Positions 24,163-35,742 of a stretch of DNA of 64,000 nucleotides are shown piece by piece. The translations under genes and the position numbers were made by a program. Positions within the stretch are counted from its first letter, which is position 1; each line of letters begins with the position of its first letter. The DNA comes from Zizania palustris (taxonomy: Eukaryota > Streptophyta > Magnoliopsida > Poales > Poaceae), in NCBI GenBank assembly GCA_019279435.1, contig JAAALK010000287.1:13640162-13704161 (forward strand), in the 5' to 3' direction. The notes below the pieces were generated by a model. The model saw only the letters and a program-made list of their open reading frames with translations, had not been told where the DNA came from and did no database searches.

Positions 24163-25075
24163 AGGATGTCAATGGGTATTCGATTTCTGTTTACCGTAGA
24201 TAATTATTTTATTAGGAAATGGTACGGAAAAATCAATACTCATGTATATATAAATGAAAAAAAATACATCATACTTGTTGAGTAAATGGGTATAGGTATA
24301 AAAAAATAATATACATACATATTTATCCGTATACCCAAATATTAATTGGGTAGAATAAAAAACTCAAAACTACAAAGGCCTAATATAAACCCTAAAATTG
24401 ATCACCTCTTCTCTGTATCTCTCTCCTGATACATCAGAACCCACCCTAGGCATCGCCACTCTCTAATCCTCACCTACGTGTGTGCCACCGCTGCGGCTCT
24501 CCCTCACGCACCGCTACCGCTCCCTCTCTCTCAAATACTCATACGGAGTGGGAAGAATTCATACCCGTGTGTATAGGTACGGGTATGTGTATCGGTCTAT
24601 ATTAATCGGGTACATGTATAGTGTGGATTGTTTTTTTACACATTGTGATGCTTTTATAAATTGAAATATATCATTATATTGTTTTACAGTTTGAAAATAT
24701 GTGATTAGTATGTTACTGAACTAGGATGAAGGTGGTTCGGATATTTTCCGATAAAAATGAACTTATATTTAGATTTTTTTTCGGATATACATTTTTTAAG
24801 ATACAAAATGAATACGACGTTATTGATATATACAAATACATATTCAAATAATTCATATAATTTATATTCAAATTATCCGGAAAAATGAACTAATCGTTCG
24901 ATCCCTACTTTAAAATTCGTACTCGTTGTTCGCTTCTCCTCCTCCAGTCCTCTAGCTTCGGCCTTCCAGTTCCAGAGTTCTCTCTCCAGTCTCCAGCCAC
25001 CACGAGGGCCGCCGTCGCTCTGGTCGCCTGGTCGGTGCGTTGCCTCTAGCCTGCATGGCCAAACCACCACAATAC
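24163..25075. other. Repeat-like region with GGGTA words and captured-looking GC patches
   Basis: Begins AGGATGTCAATGGGTA and passes many ATACCC/GGGTAT words. It has a CT-rich patch (24400-24540) and a second GC-rich patch (24920-25060), and carries GATCCCTAC near 24900. The start and that word vaguely match hAT-type termini (AGGGATG...), but neither a good inverted repeat nor a target duplication is visible. The GC patches look like fragments of gene 5' regions. No coding gene is supported. Confidence 0.25.
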
Positions 25076-26288
25076 TGATATTGCTATTTTTAAAATTCTG
25101 AAAATTGTAATAACGTGTAAAGATTTTTTTCTCTAATATCCATGGTAAACCGTGTAAATAAAAAAAACAAAAACTATAGTAACCGATTTGCCGAGCGGTT
25201 ACCTTCTAGAATACAATACGTACGTACACTAGCTAGCTAGCAGAGACGCAGATTAATTAAGGATGTAAAAGTGTACGACTTGAATTAATTAAGGCTAGCT
25301 CTACATGGCATTGATAGATTATGATAATCATGCTTATTATTGCTTCTGTTTTTTGGCAAATTATGGATCCTTTTTATTACCTTTAGTCCTACAAATGATA
25401 ATATTAGTGCATTTTAGGAATATGAGACAACAGATAGCTACAAACGTGGCAGGTGGATAACGTATTTATCTAATCTTAATTTAATTTGTAGGATAAAATA
25501 CAACAAATTTAAATATGTACAACAACTTTATGAAATAATCATAGCGTCACAAAACACATCAATCAATTGTAGATAAGCATAAAAAAATTGTACGAAATGG
25601 TCGTTGGACATCCCAACGTACCAACTATCCAGGAATTAGGGAAGGAGGTCACAACTCACAACTGGGGTTAGAGTGTGCTTGTAGTAAACATGCATTAAAT
25701 TTTACAAGCAATTTTGAAGATTATATTAGAATTTTTTCGTCGTTTTTCAGCTTTGGCTAATTCATGACCCATTACAATTATAAATATTTTTTAAAAATAT
25801 TTGGCATTGCAAATAAGTAGAGCTCACGCTTTTTAGGAAAAGGAGAGAACAAGCTAGGTTTGGTTATCTTCTTAGGCATGCAAACCATATCTTAATGCTC
25901 ATATATGAACTGCCCACATCATAGAGAAATACAAAAATTACACCTGAAAAACTTCAACTTATCCATATCACATGGAAACACACTATAAAGTAAAGGAAAT
26001 TATAAACACAGTTCAATAAAAAAGGTCGATTCCCATTAAAATAGTAATGCACGTCCTCTTCATGATGTATATACAATGTCTAAACCATTATTTGTACCTC
26101 CACGTCCTTTTTGAAGTGGGGAAAGATTCGTTTGGTCCCAAAATGAAAAAAACAAAGAAGAAACTTCGTTGTTAATTATTGAAGGAGACAAAGTCATTTT
26201 TCTGACATTATTCCAGAGTGGAGACATAACAGGAAGCATCAGCACCATCTACCCAGCTTAGATACAATCAAATTACATTACATATAAT
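25076..26288. other. AT-rich intergenic DNA
   Basis: No gene or repeat of known class recognised. A small ORF at 26060-26248 on the minus strand has no supporting features. Confidence 0.4.
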
Positions 26289-26559
26289 CACTACCGGAAA
26301 TGGCTTGTTTGTCAAGTGCCCGCAACTTTGCCGAGTTCAATTTCTCGAGCACTTGGCAAATAAAAAACACTCAGCAAATAAGTTACTAACGCACGTCGCG
26401 ACAATATGCTTGCACAGACAAAAATTTTTTTGAGGGTTTGTCGACTATTTTTTAAAAAACACTCGGCAAAGAGAGTATGCTTGCCGAGTGTTTTCTAAAA
26501 AAACACTCGGCAAACCCATTTTTTGTTTTTTTGTGAACCATTGTTTCGAGTTTACATGA

Positions 26560-28100
26560 TATTTTCAATTTGATTTTAACTTGAAATTTTTTTAACAATC
26601 AAAACACAACATATATTATCTCATGTAAAAATTCCATATTTTTTGTTCAGTTTGTTATTTTTAAATTATTAAGTGTTTTTCTAGGATTTAAATTGAAATG
26701 TGTGAAATTTGAACTACAAGTGCCTAAAATAATAAACCAAAATTTATAAAAAAATCATATTCGTGTTTTTAAGTCTATTTAGGGTTCTTATCAACTGAAT
26801 TGAAAGAAATTTTAAACAATTTAGGGTGCGACACTCGTTCAACAATGTGAAGCTTAATGGTTTTTTAATTATAAAAAAATAAAATGAAGTCTAAAAACAT
26901 TAGACTTATCATGGTGTTATTATATGATACATAGATGTTGTTATAAAAATTTAAAAATATTTCAAGAAAATTATCACGTATAGTGTTTAGAAATCGGAGA
27001 TTATGATATGAGGGGTTAGGGTTTAGAGAAGAAATGAGATAAGTTTAAAAGAAGTTTGATGGATAAATCATTTTTTATACTTGAAATTTTTTCTATAATC
27101 AAAACATAATATATATTATCTTATGTAAAAATTCCACATTTTTTGGTTTAGTTTGTTATTTTTAAATTATTAAGTATGTTTTTAGGATTTAAATTGAAAT
27201 AGGTGAAATTTGGGCTAAAAGTTCCTAAAATAATAAACAAAAAATATAGAAAATAATATATTCATGTTTTTAAGTCTATTTATGGTTCTTATAAACTGAA
27301 TTAAAAAATTTTGAACAATTTAGGGTGCGACGCTCGTTCGACAACGTGAAACTTAATAGTTTTTGAATTATAAAAAATCATATCAAGTCTGAAAAATATG
27401 ATACTTGTGATGGTATTATTATATGATACATAGATGTTGTGATTAAAAATAAAAATATTTTGATAAAATTATCACATAGAATGTTTAGAAATTGGAGATT
27501 GTGAGAGGAGGAATTAGGGTTTAGAAAAGAAATGAGATTGGTTTGAAGGAAGTTTGATGGTTAAATTATTTTTATAGTTTAAATTTTTTATACACTCAAA
27601 ATACAATATAAATTATCTCATGTAAAATTTGACATTTTTTTGGTTCAGTTTGTTATTTTTAATTTATTAAGTATGTTTCTATAATTTAAATTGAAATAGG
27701 TGAAAGTTCAACTACAAGTACTCAAATGCCATTATAATTTTCAGAAATTGCCTATATGCCACTGTCAGTGACTGTGGCGGCCCCCATATGTCAGTGACAT
27801 ATCGATGGCATATTGGCAAACCGCAAAAATTGTAATGGCACGGAAAAAATTAACCCCTAAAACAATGAACCAAAAATTATTTCTTTTTTTTACTTGATTT
27901 TTTTTCTATAGTCAAAATATGAAATAACTTTTCTCATGCAAAAATTTGGTATTTTTTAAGTCAGTTTACTATTTTTAATCCATTAAGTGTGTTTCCACCA
28001 TACAAATTGAAATGAGTCAAAATTGAACTACAAGTACATTAAATAATTAAACAAAATTTATATAAAATTTATATTCATATTTTTGAGTTCATTTTTAATC
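26560..28100. repeat. ~500-bp tandem units inside the CACTA element
   Basis: The stretch TTGAAATTTTTT...CAAAACA...AATTATCT recurs near 26581, 27081, 27580 and (partial) 27893. The following words TTTGTTATTTTTAAATTATTAAGTRT, GTGCGACRCTCGTTC and GATACATAGATGTTG recur in step. Two full units and two partial ones are visible. They are AT-rich and non-coding. Confidence 0.8.
27722..27862 (-). mobile_element. Second copy of the MULE-type MITE, inside the CACTA
   Basis: Matches the reverse complement of 28846-28992, including the central stretch CACTGTCAGTGACTGTGGCGG and the TTGTAATGGCAC end. It interrupts the third tandem unit of the CACTA. Its left end looks altered and a 9-bp target duplication is not clear. 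Confidence 0.65.
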
Positions 28101-28289
28101 CATAACCACTATGAGTTCACAAAATTTATCAACGAAATGAATGAAAAACAAATTTAAATAAATTTGGAAAAAATAAAAAAATATTTGCAGAGTGTAACAC
28201 TCGGCAAAGCAAATAAAAATTTCCCGCCGAGCTTTCCCGCAAAATTTCTAACTTTTGACGCACTTTTTTTTCAAAATTTTGACATCGTC

Positions 28290-28530
28290 TTCAAATACCC
28301 CCTTCCCCTCCCTACATCCTCCTCCCTCCTCTCCGCTAGCGGCCCCGTGCTCTGCCTCACCGCCGTTGTGGCGCGTCATTGTCCTTCTCCGCCTCCCCAC
28401 GACGCCATCTGGCGCCTCCCCGCACCGCCATCCGGCGGCTCGCCGCGCGCCGCGCGCACCACCGTGGCGTCGTCCCGTGCCGACATGCCCTGGCCGCTGT
28501 CCTATTTTTATTTGCCGAGTGCCATATTTT
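28290..28530 (+). other. GC-rich captured gene fragment in the CACTA
   Basis: A sharply bounded GC- and CpG-rich block in an otherwise AT-rich transposon, with open reading frames in several frames and CCTCC/CGCCGCC composition typical of a grass first exon. CACTA elements are known to capture gene pieces. No product can be named and there is no intact gene. Confidence 0.45.
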
Positions 28531-28845
28531 GACACTCCGCAAATCGGCGTCATGTCCGTGAAAGCACTGTCAACTCATTTCATTTTTTCGAGTGTTGTTT
28601 GTGGAACTCGACGAAAGGTTCGCCGAGTGCCCGATAAAAACACTTGGCAAACCTATGTTAGCCGAGAGGATTTGTGCCGAGTGCAGTTCGCCGAGTGCAA
28701 CACTCGGTGAACCGTTCACCGAGTGTTTTTGTGGTTTTGCCGAGTGCATATAGCACTCGGCAAACCATAGCTTTCTCGTAGTGAATATTCGCTCCTTTAT
28801 TCTATATACGCTATATATATGTTGTAGCAATTGTGTTAGCTACAA

Positions 28846-28992
28846 GGGTTAATTTTTTTCTGTGCCATTACAATTTTTAAGATTTGCCAATATACCATCA
28901 TTGTGTCACTGATAAATGGGGGCCGCCACAGTCACTGACAGTGGCATGTAGACAATTTTTGAAAATTATAATGGCATGTAAGTAATTTTCCC
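28846..28992 (+). mobile_element. MULE-type MITE, 147 bp
   Basis: Flanked by a perfect 9-bp direct repeat TAGCTACAA (28837-28845 and 28993-29001), the target-site size of Mutator-like elements. Termini GGGTTAATTTTTTTC and GTAATTTTCCC are inverted-repeat like and both carry a GCCATTA-type word close to the end. A second copy is at 27722-27862. Confidence 0.75.
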
Positions 28993-29400
28993 TAGCTACA
29001 AATAGGTTTCTATAATAAGGGTGTAAAATGTAGAACATGAACCTCGAAGGGTTCTTTCAGAGAGAGAGATGGAGTTTTTATACTGGTTTAGGCCTCCCTA
29101 GAGGGATAATAGCTCTACGTCCAGTTCATAGTGATTTTGGCATAAAGTTGCCTCTATGAGGTATATCCCTATTACAAGGATGGTGCCCTGCTTTTATAGG
29201 CAAGAAAGTAAAGAAAAAGACTCTTTTACCTTCTACATACCATGGGCTTTGTAGGGGTAAAAGGGGGACAAAACTGGGCTACTTTACATGCAGCTTTACA
29301 GACGTGGTAGATATACATCATTTTAGGGGCAGGCCCCCCGGTGTGGCTATTCGTACTGTAGTGGTACTGAGATATTTTGTCTTCTGGGCCAGAGTACTTA

Positions 29401-29470
29401 TCGGAGAGGACTCCGAAGAGGGCTCCGAAGAGGGCTCCGTAGAGGGCCTCGAAGAGGGCTTCGGAGGGGT
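29401..29470 (+). repeat. Short GAGGGCTCCGAA tandem repeat
   Basis: Four to five copies of a 12-bp word (GAAGAGGGCTCC and variants) lie in the GC-rich part of the LTR. Confidence 0.8.
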
Positions 29471-29658
29471 CCTTGGAGGGGACTGGAGGTTTGCCTTTGA
29501 TCTTGTGGTTTCTTGAAGTAATATTCAGAGTGATCTCAAACGAAAGGGGGCAGGGGCCTGATTGCAGGCCTCACTAGATTGGCAGACTCTGGGGCCCTAC
29601 ACCTCCGGAGGCTGGCGTCATTTGATCCCTTGTTAGGAAAAAGCTATTTCCCCTAACA

Positions 29659-30660
29659 ATACATATGACATATATTCCTACTAAAATCCAATAATTCATC
29701 ATGTGCCATACAATCGAAAAACACTCGCAAAAGGTTTATAGTGTTCTAGTCTCTTTATTTATCACTAGTAAGGGGTCGTGTTTTGCGACGGGGCTTATTT
29801 TATTGTTACGATGATAAAAATTTTTCAGTGAATCTAACTGCCTATACGCAAAATTTATAGTTTTGCGTGATTTTTCAGAAATCCAAGGACCTTTGCGTAA
29901 AATTCTTAGTTTCTACGTGAGCAAAATTTGCACTTCTGCGCAAAATAAAGAAATTAAAGGACTAAAATGCAAAAAGTACATTTTTTATTTTCCATTTTCC
30001 TTTTTCTTCTCGTGCATTTCTTCCTGCATGCATGCAGGCGGACAGTTTCATGCATGTGGGTGGGCGGGGCGAGCTCATCGGGAAGCAGTTGCTGCATATG
30101 GGGAGCGCATGGAAAAATGCAGACGGAATGTGCAAACGAAGTAGACACTTTATAATAGTAGAGATATATGTCTGAGATATAAGATATACGTGAACAAGTG
30201 AACACCACTAACTCTGATGCAAAAGATAAAATCTTATACTTCATTCGGTACAATAAAATAAATCGTTTTAGACTTATATATATATCAAGACTTATCTAAA
30301 ACAAGTCGTTTTTTATTTTATTCTGTTGTTTGAACATTTATATCCTTATTTATATCTTTAAAGTAGTATTATTTTTCTCGTTTTCTACACTATATATCTT
30401 TAATATCATGTTGTATGTAATATGATTAAACATGAAAAATACATAATAATTAATAACTTCTTAGCATCTGAAACTAAATAATTTGGTTTTTTATACCAAA
30501 GATTCTTTTATAAAGAAGGGGTATCTTTAATGGCTGCTGTTTAACTAGCCTAGCCCACTGGTCACTGTGCTTGGACAGATCAGGACACTGACTTAAATCA
30601 CATCGATACCGACCACGAACGTCAGGTAATTCACCACCAGCTCACAAAGTTTTCCGGTGG
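29659..30660. other. AT-rich intergenic DNA
   Basis: No gene recognised. The plus-strand ORF at 29863-30144 and its minus-strand shadow lack codon bias or motifs. Confidence 0.4.
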
Positions 30661-30664
30661 AGCC

Positions 30665-30909
30665 ATGCCGCCGTCGTTTTCATGCCCCGGCGGCGTAGAC
30701 CAATCTCGCCGGCCGTCGTCGATGTGTACAGTGAAGACGCGAATCGCTACGTAACTGCTTCGATCATCCCCTTCTCCGAATTAATGGACGGTAACGACAA
30801 CTTCGTTGAGAATCCCAACAGAGGATTTCAAACGGAGGAGAACATTATATTTAATTTGAATTGGAGCTTCTTGGTGGTGATGCAGTTTATAGAATTCACA
30901 GGATTTTGA
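30665..30909 (+). CDS. Unassigned short reading frame, possible gene fragment
   Basis: A GC-rich start (30660-30760) gives ATG in two frames: 30665 (short, stops near 30757) and 30682, which runs 75 codons to 30909. The second protein is acidic in its middle (a SELMDGNDNF stretch) and has no family I recognise. There is no clear TATA box, and the 3' part becomes AT-rich. It may be the exon of a decayed or captured gene. No function is proposed. Confidence 0.25.
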
Positions 30910-33205
30910 TCGCGTGTAATTTTTCTGCAACGATGTATGGTAGTACATTCAGAAAAAAAAAGATTGGCTTTGGACATCCGTACCGTTCCGTTTCACATCA
31001 CAAATTGTTCGTATTTTTTAAATTAACATTTTTTAACTTCGATATATATATATATATATTAACAACTATACTGTTAAATAAATATACTATTAATAAATAT
31101 GAATATATATTTTATAGTAAATGTAATCAAATTAATTTGGCATTACAGTTGTTGTTGGTATATATTTTTATAAACTTATTTAAAATTAGAGAAATTTAAT
31201 TTATAAAAAAATCAAACAGTTGTTAGTTTGAATTAAATGGATAAAAATTATAGTTGACGTTTGCCATATTTTATTGTCTTTTTTACTTCAGTATTCAAAC
31301 AAGAACACTAGGAGTAGGAGGCCGCCAAAGATAGCTTTCATCGTGGCTAGAGTTAAAGCTGAAATTTAAAATCATAAACTCCCCCCACTAAGCCATTTTT
31401 TTGGAAGTTCAGACAAATAAAAATGACCCGTTTGGTTCTGTTGTATCACTATCTCGACTTTCTTTTCCAATCATTTTATTCCGGAAAACATAATTAACTG
31501 TGATCTTGTCTGGCTGCTAAGAACATATTGTACCATATTCGTGATGTGAGCTCTGAATAATTATTCATTGATGACTAAGGTCCTATTTAGATTGGGTTGC
31601 TTATTTTTAAAAACTAAAGTTTAGTATCATTTGTTTGATACAGTGGCTAATTTTGATCAGTACTCACTACTGCACTCAACATTATGCCAGATAGGTGCTT
31701 CACGTGCGACTTGTGAACCACAGGTTCAAAGCATCGTGATGTGAGCTTGACTTTTTTGCCATATTTGATGTAACATATTTGGATTCAGATTGCAAATCGA
31801 CAATCGTTGCATATGTCCATCAAAGTAGAAACGATAAAAATAAACAGGTTCGGTTAGCCCCCGTTACCTAGTTAGAGTTAATGCAGATTGTTGATTAAGT
31901 GTATTTTAAAAAATAATTAAAATAAAAATAGACTAATAGACTACAATCAGTCAATGGAGAAACAAACAAAATAAATTTTATTTTGCATGTATTAATTACA
32001 TCACGGAAATAAAGGGATTTCCAATTGTGAAGGTACGTTGCGTTGCATGCTTTATATTTATAAAGTTTACGTGTATGATTTATCAAGTAAATTGATTAAT
32101 CAAATTTCAAAATTCAAAATTCAAAATTCATCACCGACGAACTGATTAACATACAAAAAATTCAAAATTCAAGATTCAAGATTCAAACAAAATTTTTTTA
32201 GCACGATGAACTGATTTACATACAAAAAATTACTGACTAAAAATTACATTTTTCAATTTTTCAAATGAAATTTTCAAGAGTTCTCAAATGAAATTTTGAA
32301 TTTTCAAAGATTTCTGTTTTTTCACAAAATTTAAAAAATAAAAAATATTTCAAAGGTCTATCACCATTAGCTGGAAAGTAAAAAAAATGGCGGCACCACT
32401 AGTGCTTGGATACTGCGCCTGTGTTTTACAGGTGCCGCGTTTCATCCACTGTGCTATGTACCTATTTGCATTGCACTATTTTGTATGAGTTATATTTATT
32501 AAGTATTTTTTAATTAGGGAAAGTAATCTTGACCCAAATTAAGAGAATAAAATCGCAGCGTAAATTAAGGGATTTCAAAAAAATTGGACGCATAGAAAGA
32601 AATATTTTTAGCACATAGAACGATTTTATTTTACATGCACGTGAGTTATACGCTTAAGGAAAGGAAAGGAAAATTATATGACATGTTACCTCTTAGTCCG
32701 ATCGCCTATCGCATGGATTGAATGGTTCGTGAGGGAACCATAAAAAATCCAAATAAATATATAAATAAATAAGTATAAATCCATAACTATACAAAGTCTA
32801 CTCATCTCACGCATTGAAATATTAGACGATCAAAAGAAGAAAACTCATTTTGCAAACAACAGTTCAATTAAATCTTACACACAAAAAACTATATCATATT
32901 TAATTTTCGGACTCAAATAATATGTGTGAACTGTGAACTGTCTTTCTGGCTTTCTCCTCACTAAATAATTTCTGAAATTAGCGACGCTTTACATAACCTA
33001 GTAGCATCGAACTGATCCAAGGCCATTTAACCCCAGTTATATGAAAATACATGAAACTAGAAATGAATTTTTTTAAAGAATTGTGTACACCTCCGATATT
33101 ACCCAATGAGCTATATGGGCCTAGTAACTCACGCTACCCTACATAACTGGACCTTATTAGGCCAAGACTACTCTTGTGTTCGTTTATTATTCTTTTTATT
33201 TTATT
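30910..33205. other. AT-rich intergenic DNA with simple repeats
   Basis: Contains a (TA)n run at about 31043-31060 and a CAAAATT/CAAGATT simple repeat at 32105-32190. The remainder shows no genes. Confidence 0.45.
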
Positions 33206-33210
33206 TGTTA

Positions 33211-33370
33211 AAGGTATGTTTAGTTGAGTTGTGGGTCTGGAAAAGATTGTTGTTAGTTGTAGGCTGTGAAAAAACTATTGTGAAATGTTAGTTGTGAGAA
33301 AGCTAAAAGTCGTTTGGCTAAAACAGTTGTGAACAACCCGCTTTGAGCTATGGACTATGTAAAAAGTTTG
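33211..33370. mobile_element. hAT-like MITE fragment
   Basis: The words GTTTAGTTGAGTTGTGGG, CTGTGAAAAAACT, GTTGTGAGAAAGCTAAAAG and CGTTTGGCTAAAAC follow in the order seen in a common grass hAT-type MITE. Ends are degraded. Confidence 0.35.
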
Positions 33371-34125
33371 TAATACCTCTATCCGCTTCCAACACTGATT
33401 ATATATAAAATTAATTTTCTTTAGTTTTGCATGCACCATAAGCATCTAATCTACATAAGCCGGTTCATATAAATTTACAAAATATACATGGTATTCATGT
33501 ATCCACATAATTATCTCCCTCTTGTACTAAACAAAGCATCTGCTATCCCTTGAGGTGGACACCTGAAACGACAACAATAATCTGGTATATGGTGAGAACA
33601 ATGTACATTGAATAGATCTTATAGTAAGGTATTCAACCCACCATTTCTCAAAGACAATCAAGAGTTTGCAAACAATCAGAAGATTTTCTGTGGTTGTGAC
33701 ATGTACCTCCTCACATTAGAAAACTTTTCTTTGCATCATACAACATTTTATTAGAGTAGTGTCTTAACATCATGAAAAAGAACGCTTAAAAACTGTGGCA
33801 CCAGTAGCTAAATTGAATTACTTATATTAAAAGGAAACATATTCTGCTCGCACATCAGAGCTCAACGTCATTGTTTTGCACAAAAACCCTCATATTATTT
33901 GCTAATCTATTAAGCCTCCAGTCATTTTGGGTGACGTGGATGCTTTCACAAGCCGCCACGTTGCCTGAGCGGAGCTAGCTTTTTGCGAAAAAGCCTCCTT
34001 TTATTGCTAATTGCATGAAGACCTAGCGTCGTACTCTTCACCGTGTTGTGTTTTTTATGTATGCACCCTTGTTTTCTGATATTTTATATGTGAAGAAGAG
34101 AAGTTTTGGAAAATTAGAGCGCGTT
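33371..34125. other. Unassigned non-coding DNA
   Basis: No gene or element recognised. Confidence 0.35.
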
Positions 34126-34230
34126 CTAAAAATGGAAAACTTGGGGATGATTTTGAAAAAGTGACAGGTCGCTAGGAGCCCAGCACCCGCGTGCCCCATT
34201 CCCCATTCGACTTCCCCCGTCTCCCACGCC

Positions 34231-34545
34231 TAACCCTGGCCAATCCTCGCCCCTGCCATTCGCCGTCGCCACTTCCTCCCGGTCGCTAACACGATTGTAG
34301 CACTTGCCAAGCTCCTTCGCTTCGTCGTCGTCTCCCCCGTCGGTGACCTCCACCATGCCACCGCCATCCTCTCCTTTCACCTCCCATTCATATCCTCGGT
34401 CTCCTCCCACCTATCCTTCTTCTACAACACCCTCATGTGCGGTCTTGCCGCGTACATCGGGTCGGACTCAGATCTAATACCTCACAGCCCCCTCGCCGTC
34501 GTCGCCACCTCCACCACTGCAGGTGAGCCGCCAACTTCCATTCCC
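34231..34545 (+). pseudogene. GC-rich gene fragment, possibly PPR-derived
   Basis: A plus-strand frame without an in-frame ATG runs from after a TAA near 34231 to a GGTGAG donor-like site near 34525. It contains ALAKLLRFV, then DLHHATAILSF, FFYNTLMCGLA and a Ser/Pro-rich end. The phrase FFYNTLxxGLA resembles the N-terminal region of plant pentatricopeptide proteins, but this is a weak family call. The block abuts an LTR at about 34585, so it is probably truncated or captured. Confidence 0.3.
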
Positions 34546-34584
34546 TCTCCCTTCCTCCTTCCATTCCCTCTTGGGTGGGTTGTC

Positions 34585-34703
34585 GTCTTGTTATGGTTTT
34601 GAGGGTTTTGAGATAAGAACGACCAGGAGGCTATCAACTCTATAAAAGGAGAGGAGGAGGACGCCTTGGAACAAAGAATAAGCTGAGATTAGACCTAGCT
34701 ACC
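34585..34703 (+). mobile_element. Left part of a GGAACTTCC-family LTR split by the copia element
   Basis: Reverse-complement match to the TATA region of the LTR at 46730-46870: TTATGGTTTT, a CCTATATAAAG-type TATA (here CTCTATAAAAGGAG), GACGCCTTGGAA and AGATTAGACCTAGC. It is interrupted at 34703 and resumes at 45554 after the copia insertion. Confidence 0.75.
34699..34703. repeat. Target-site duplication CTACC (left)
   Basis: The pentamer CTACC before the copia 5' LTR is repeated at 45554-45558 after its 3' LTR. It proves that LTRs and interior inserted as one unit. Confidence 0.9.
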
Positions 34704-35229
34704 TGAGAAACCATGTTGAAGAACATGGGTTTGATACTCCATATATGATGAGTGATTGTAAACGGAAGTCAAAGGAAGAGAAATGAAGACCTGCCGAGTC
34801 TGAGGCGCGTGTGACTCAGTTACACGGGCAGCGAGCGACGGCCGGGCAGAGGAGCCGCGGAGTCGGGCTGGCCCAATCCGGGTACATGGGCTAGGAACGG
34901 CAGATGATCCACTGGTCTGTTGACTGGGTTTGACTCAGGTACACGGGCGGTGAGCGATTACCGGGCTGAGGAAGCTGCGGAGTCGGGTCGGCCCAATCCG
35001 GGTACCTGGTGCGAAGACGGTGGACACTTTGTCAGTTTCGGCGCAAAACTGACAACCTATGATTATTTTGTTTTTTAGGGTATTAATATTTAGTTTTTAA
35101 GTGCAGGATATTTTTATTTGAGTCAGGTGATTTTTCTAAGAATATTTTAGTAGGTTTCAGAATTTATTTTAGAGTCAGTGTTAATTTACCCTAGGGGTAA
35201 ATTAGTCTTTTCATGTATTAGGAGTCGCT

Positions 35230-35237
35230 TATAAATA
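35230..35237 (+). promoter_or_regulatory. TATA box of the copia 5' LTR
   Basis: TATAAATA in the context GTCGCTTATAAATAGGCCCC. The 3' LTR has the same box at 44362-44369. Confidence 0.75.
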
Positions 35238-35742
35238 GGCCCCTATCCCCCCGGTGATAGATGACTGTTTTTCGCAGAACTAATCTACAGTCCACTTATT
35301 TTTCAGTTGCCAGTTTTCATCTACTACTTTTTCGCCATCATTTTCCTCCTATCGTCGTCCTGCGCTCTCAGCTCCGTCGTCGCGCTGTTTTTCTCTGGCG
35401 TTGTTCTCAATCTGTTTGCGAAGCTAAAGCAGCAGGCGACGTGAGCAAGAAAAAGCACACGGCAGCGGCGAAATCTTTCCCCCAGGCGTCTGCGTGGTTC
35501 CAACGATGGAGTAGTCCCATGGCGAGCACACGCAAACAGCTCTCGACGGGACCCATGTTTTCTTTTACTGTTGCTTGGTCGCGTCAAATCAGCAGCTTTC
35601 AGTGTGGGTCCCACATAGATTGTCAGTCAGCAGAGCCTGGGAGTGGCGACGTGCAGTCTTCACTACAGCCGCGGCATTCGGCGCTAGGAAACGAAGCAGG
35701 CGTCGGATTTTTCTGCACCGCGCGACGATGGAAACAGCGCAT

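Larger units (their letters stand above)
26289..28783. mobile_element. Complete non-autonomous CACTA transposon
   Basis: Starts CACTACCGGAAATG and ends CTTTCTCGTAGTG, so the termini are inverted CACTAC. It is flanked by the 3-bp direct repeat AAT (26286-26288 and 28784-28786), diagnostic of CACTA/En-Spm insertion. Subterminal regions (26300-26520 and 28500-28770) are filled with CACTCGGCA/GCCGAGTG words in both orientations, the presumed transposase-binding repeats. Length 2495 bp with no transposase, so it moves only in trans. The interior holds ~500-bp tandem units, a small MITE and a GC-rich segment that looks captured from a gene. Confidence 0.93.
28834..29658 (-). mobile_element. Probable solo LTR, minus orientation, with nested MITE
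   Basis: On the minus strand the segment starts TGTTAGGGG (29658) and ends CTAACA (28834), a 6-bp terminal inverted repeat. It has a minus-strand TATA box (TATAAAAG near 29193-29201). GC-rich GAAGAGGGC repeats (29405-29465) lie upstream of it, as in gypsy LTRs. A 147-bp MITE plus its 9-bp duplication sits near the left end. I could not find a 5-bp target duplication, so the borders are tentative. Confidence 0.5.

Noticed and set aside
28248..28710. ORFs in the GC-rich block of the CACTA taken as a gene
   Set aside because: Overlapping frames on both strands, with no motif and no promoter. Treated as a captured fragment only.
29659..29663. Target duplication for the putative solo LTR at 28834-29658
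   Set aside because: The flanks (AATTG and ATACA) do not match, so the LTR call is left at moderate confidence.
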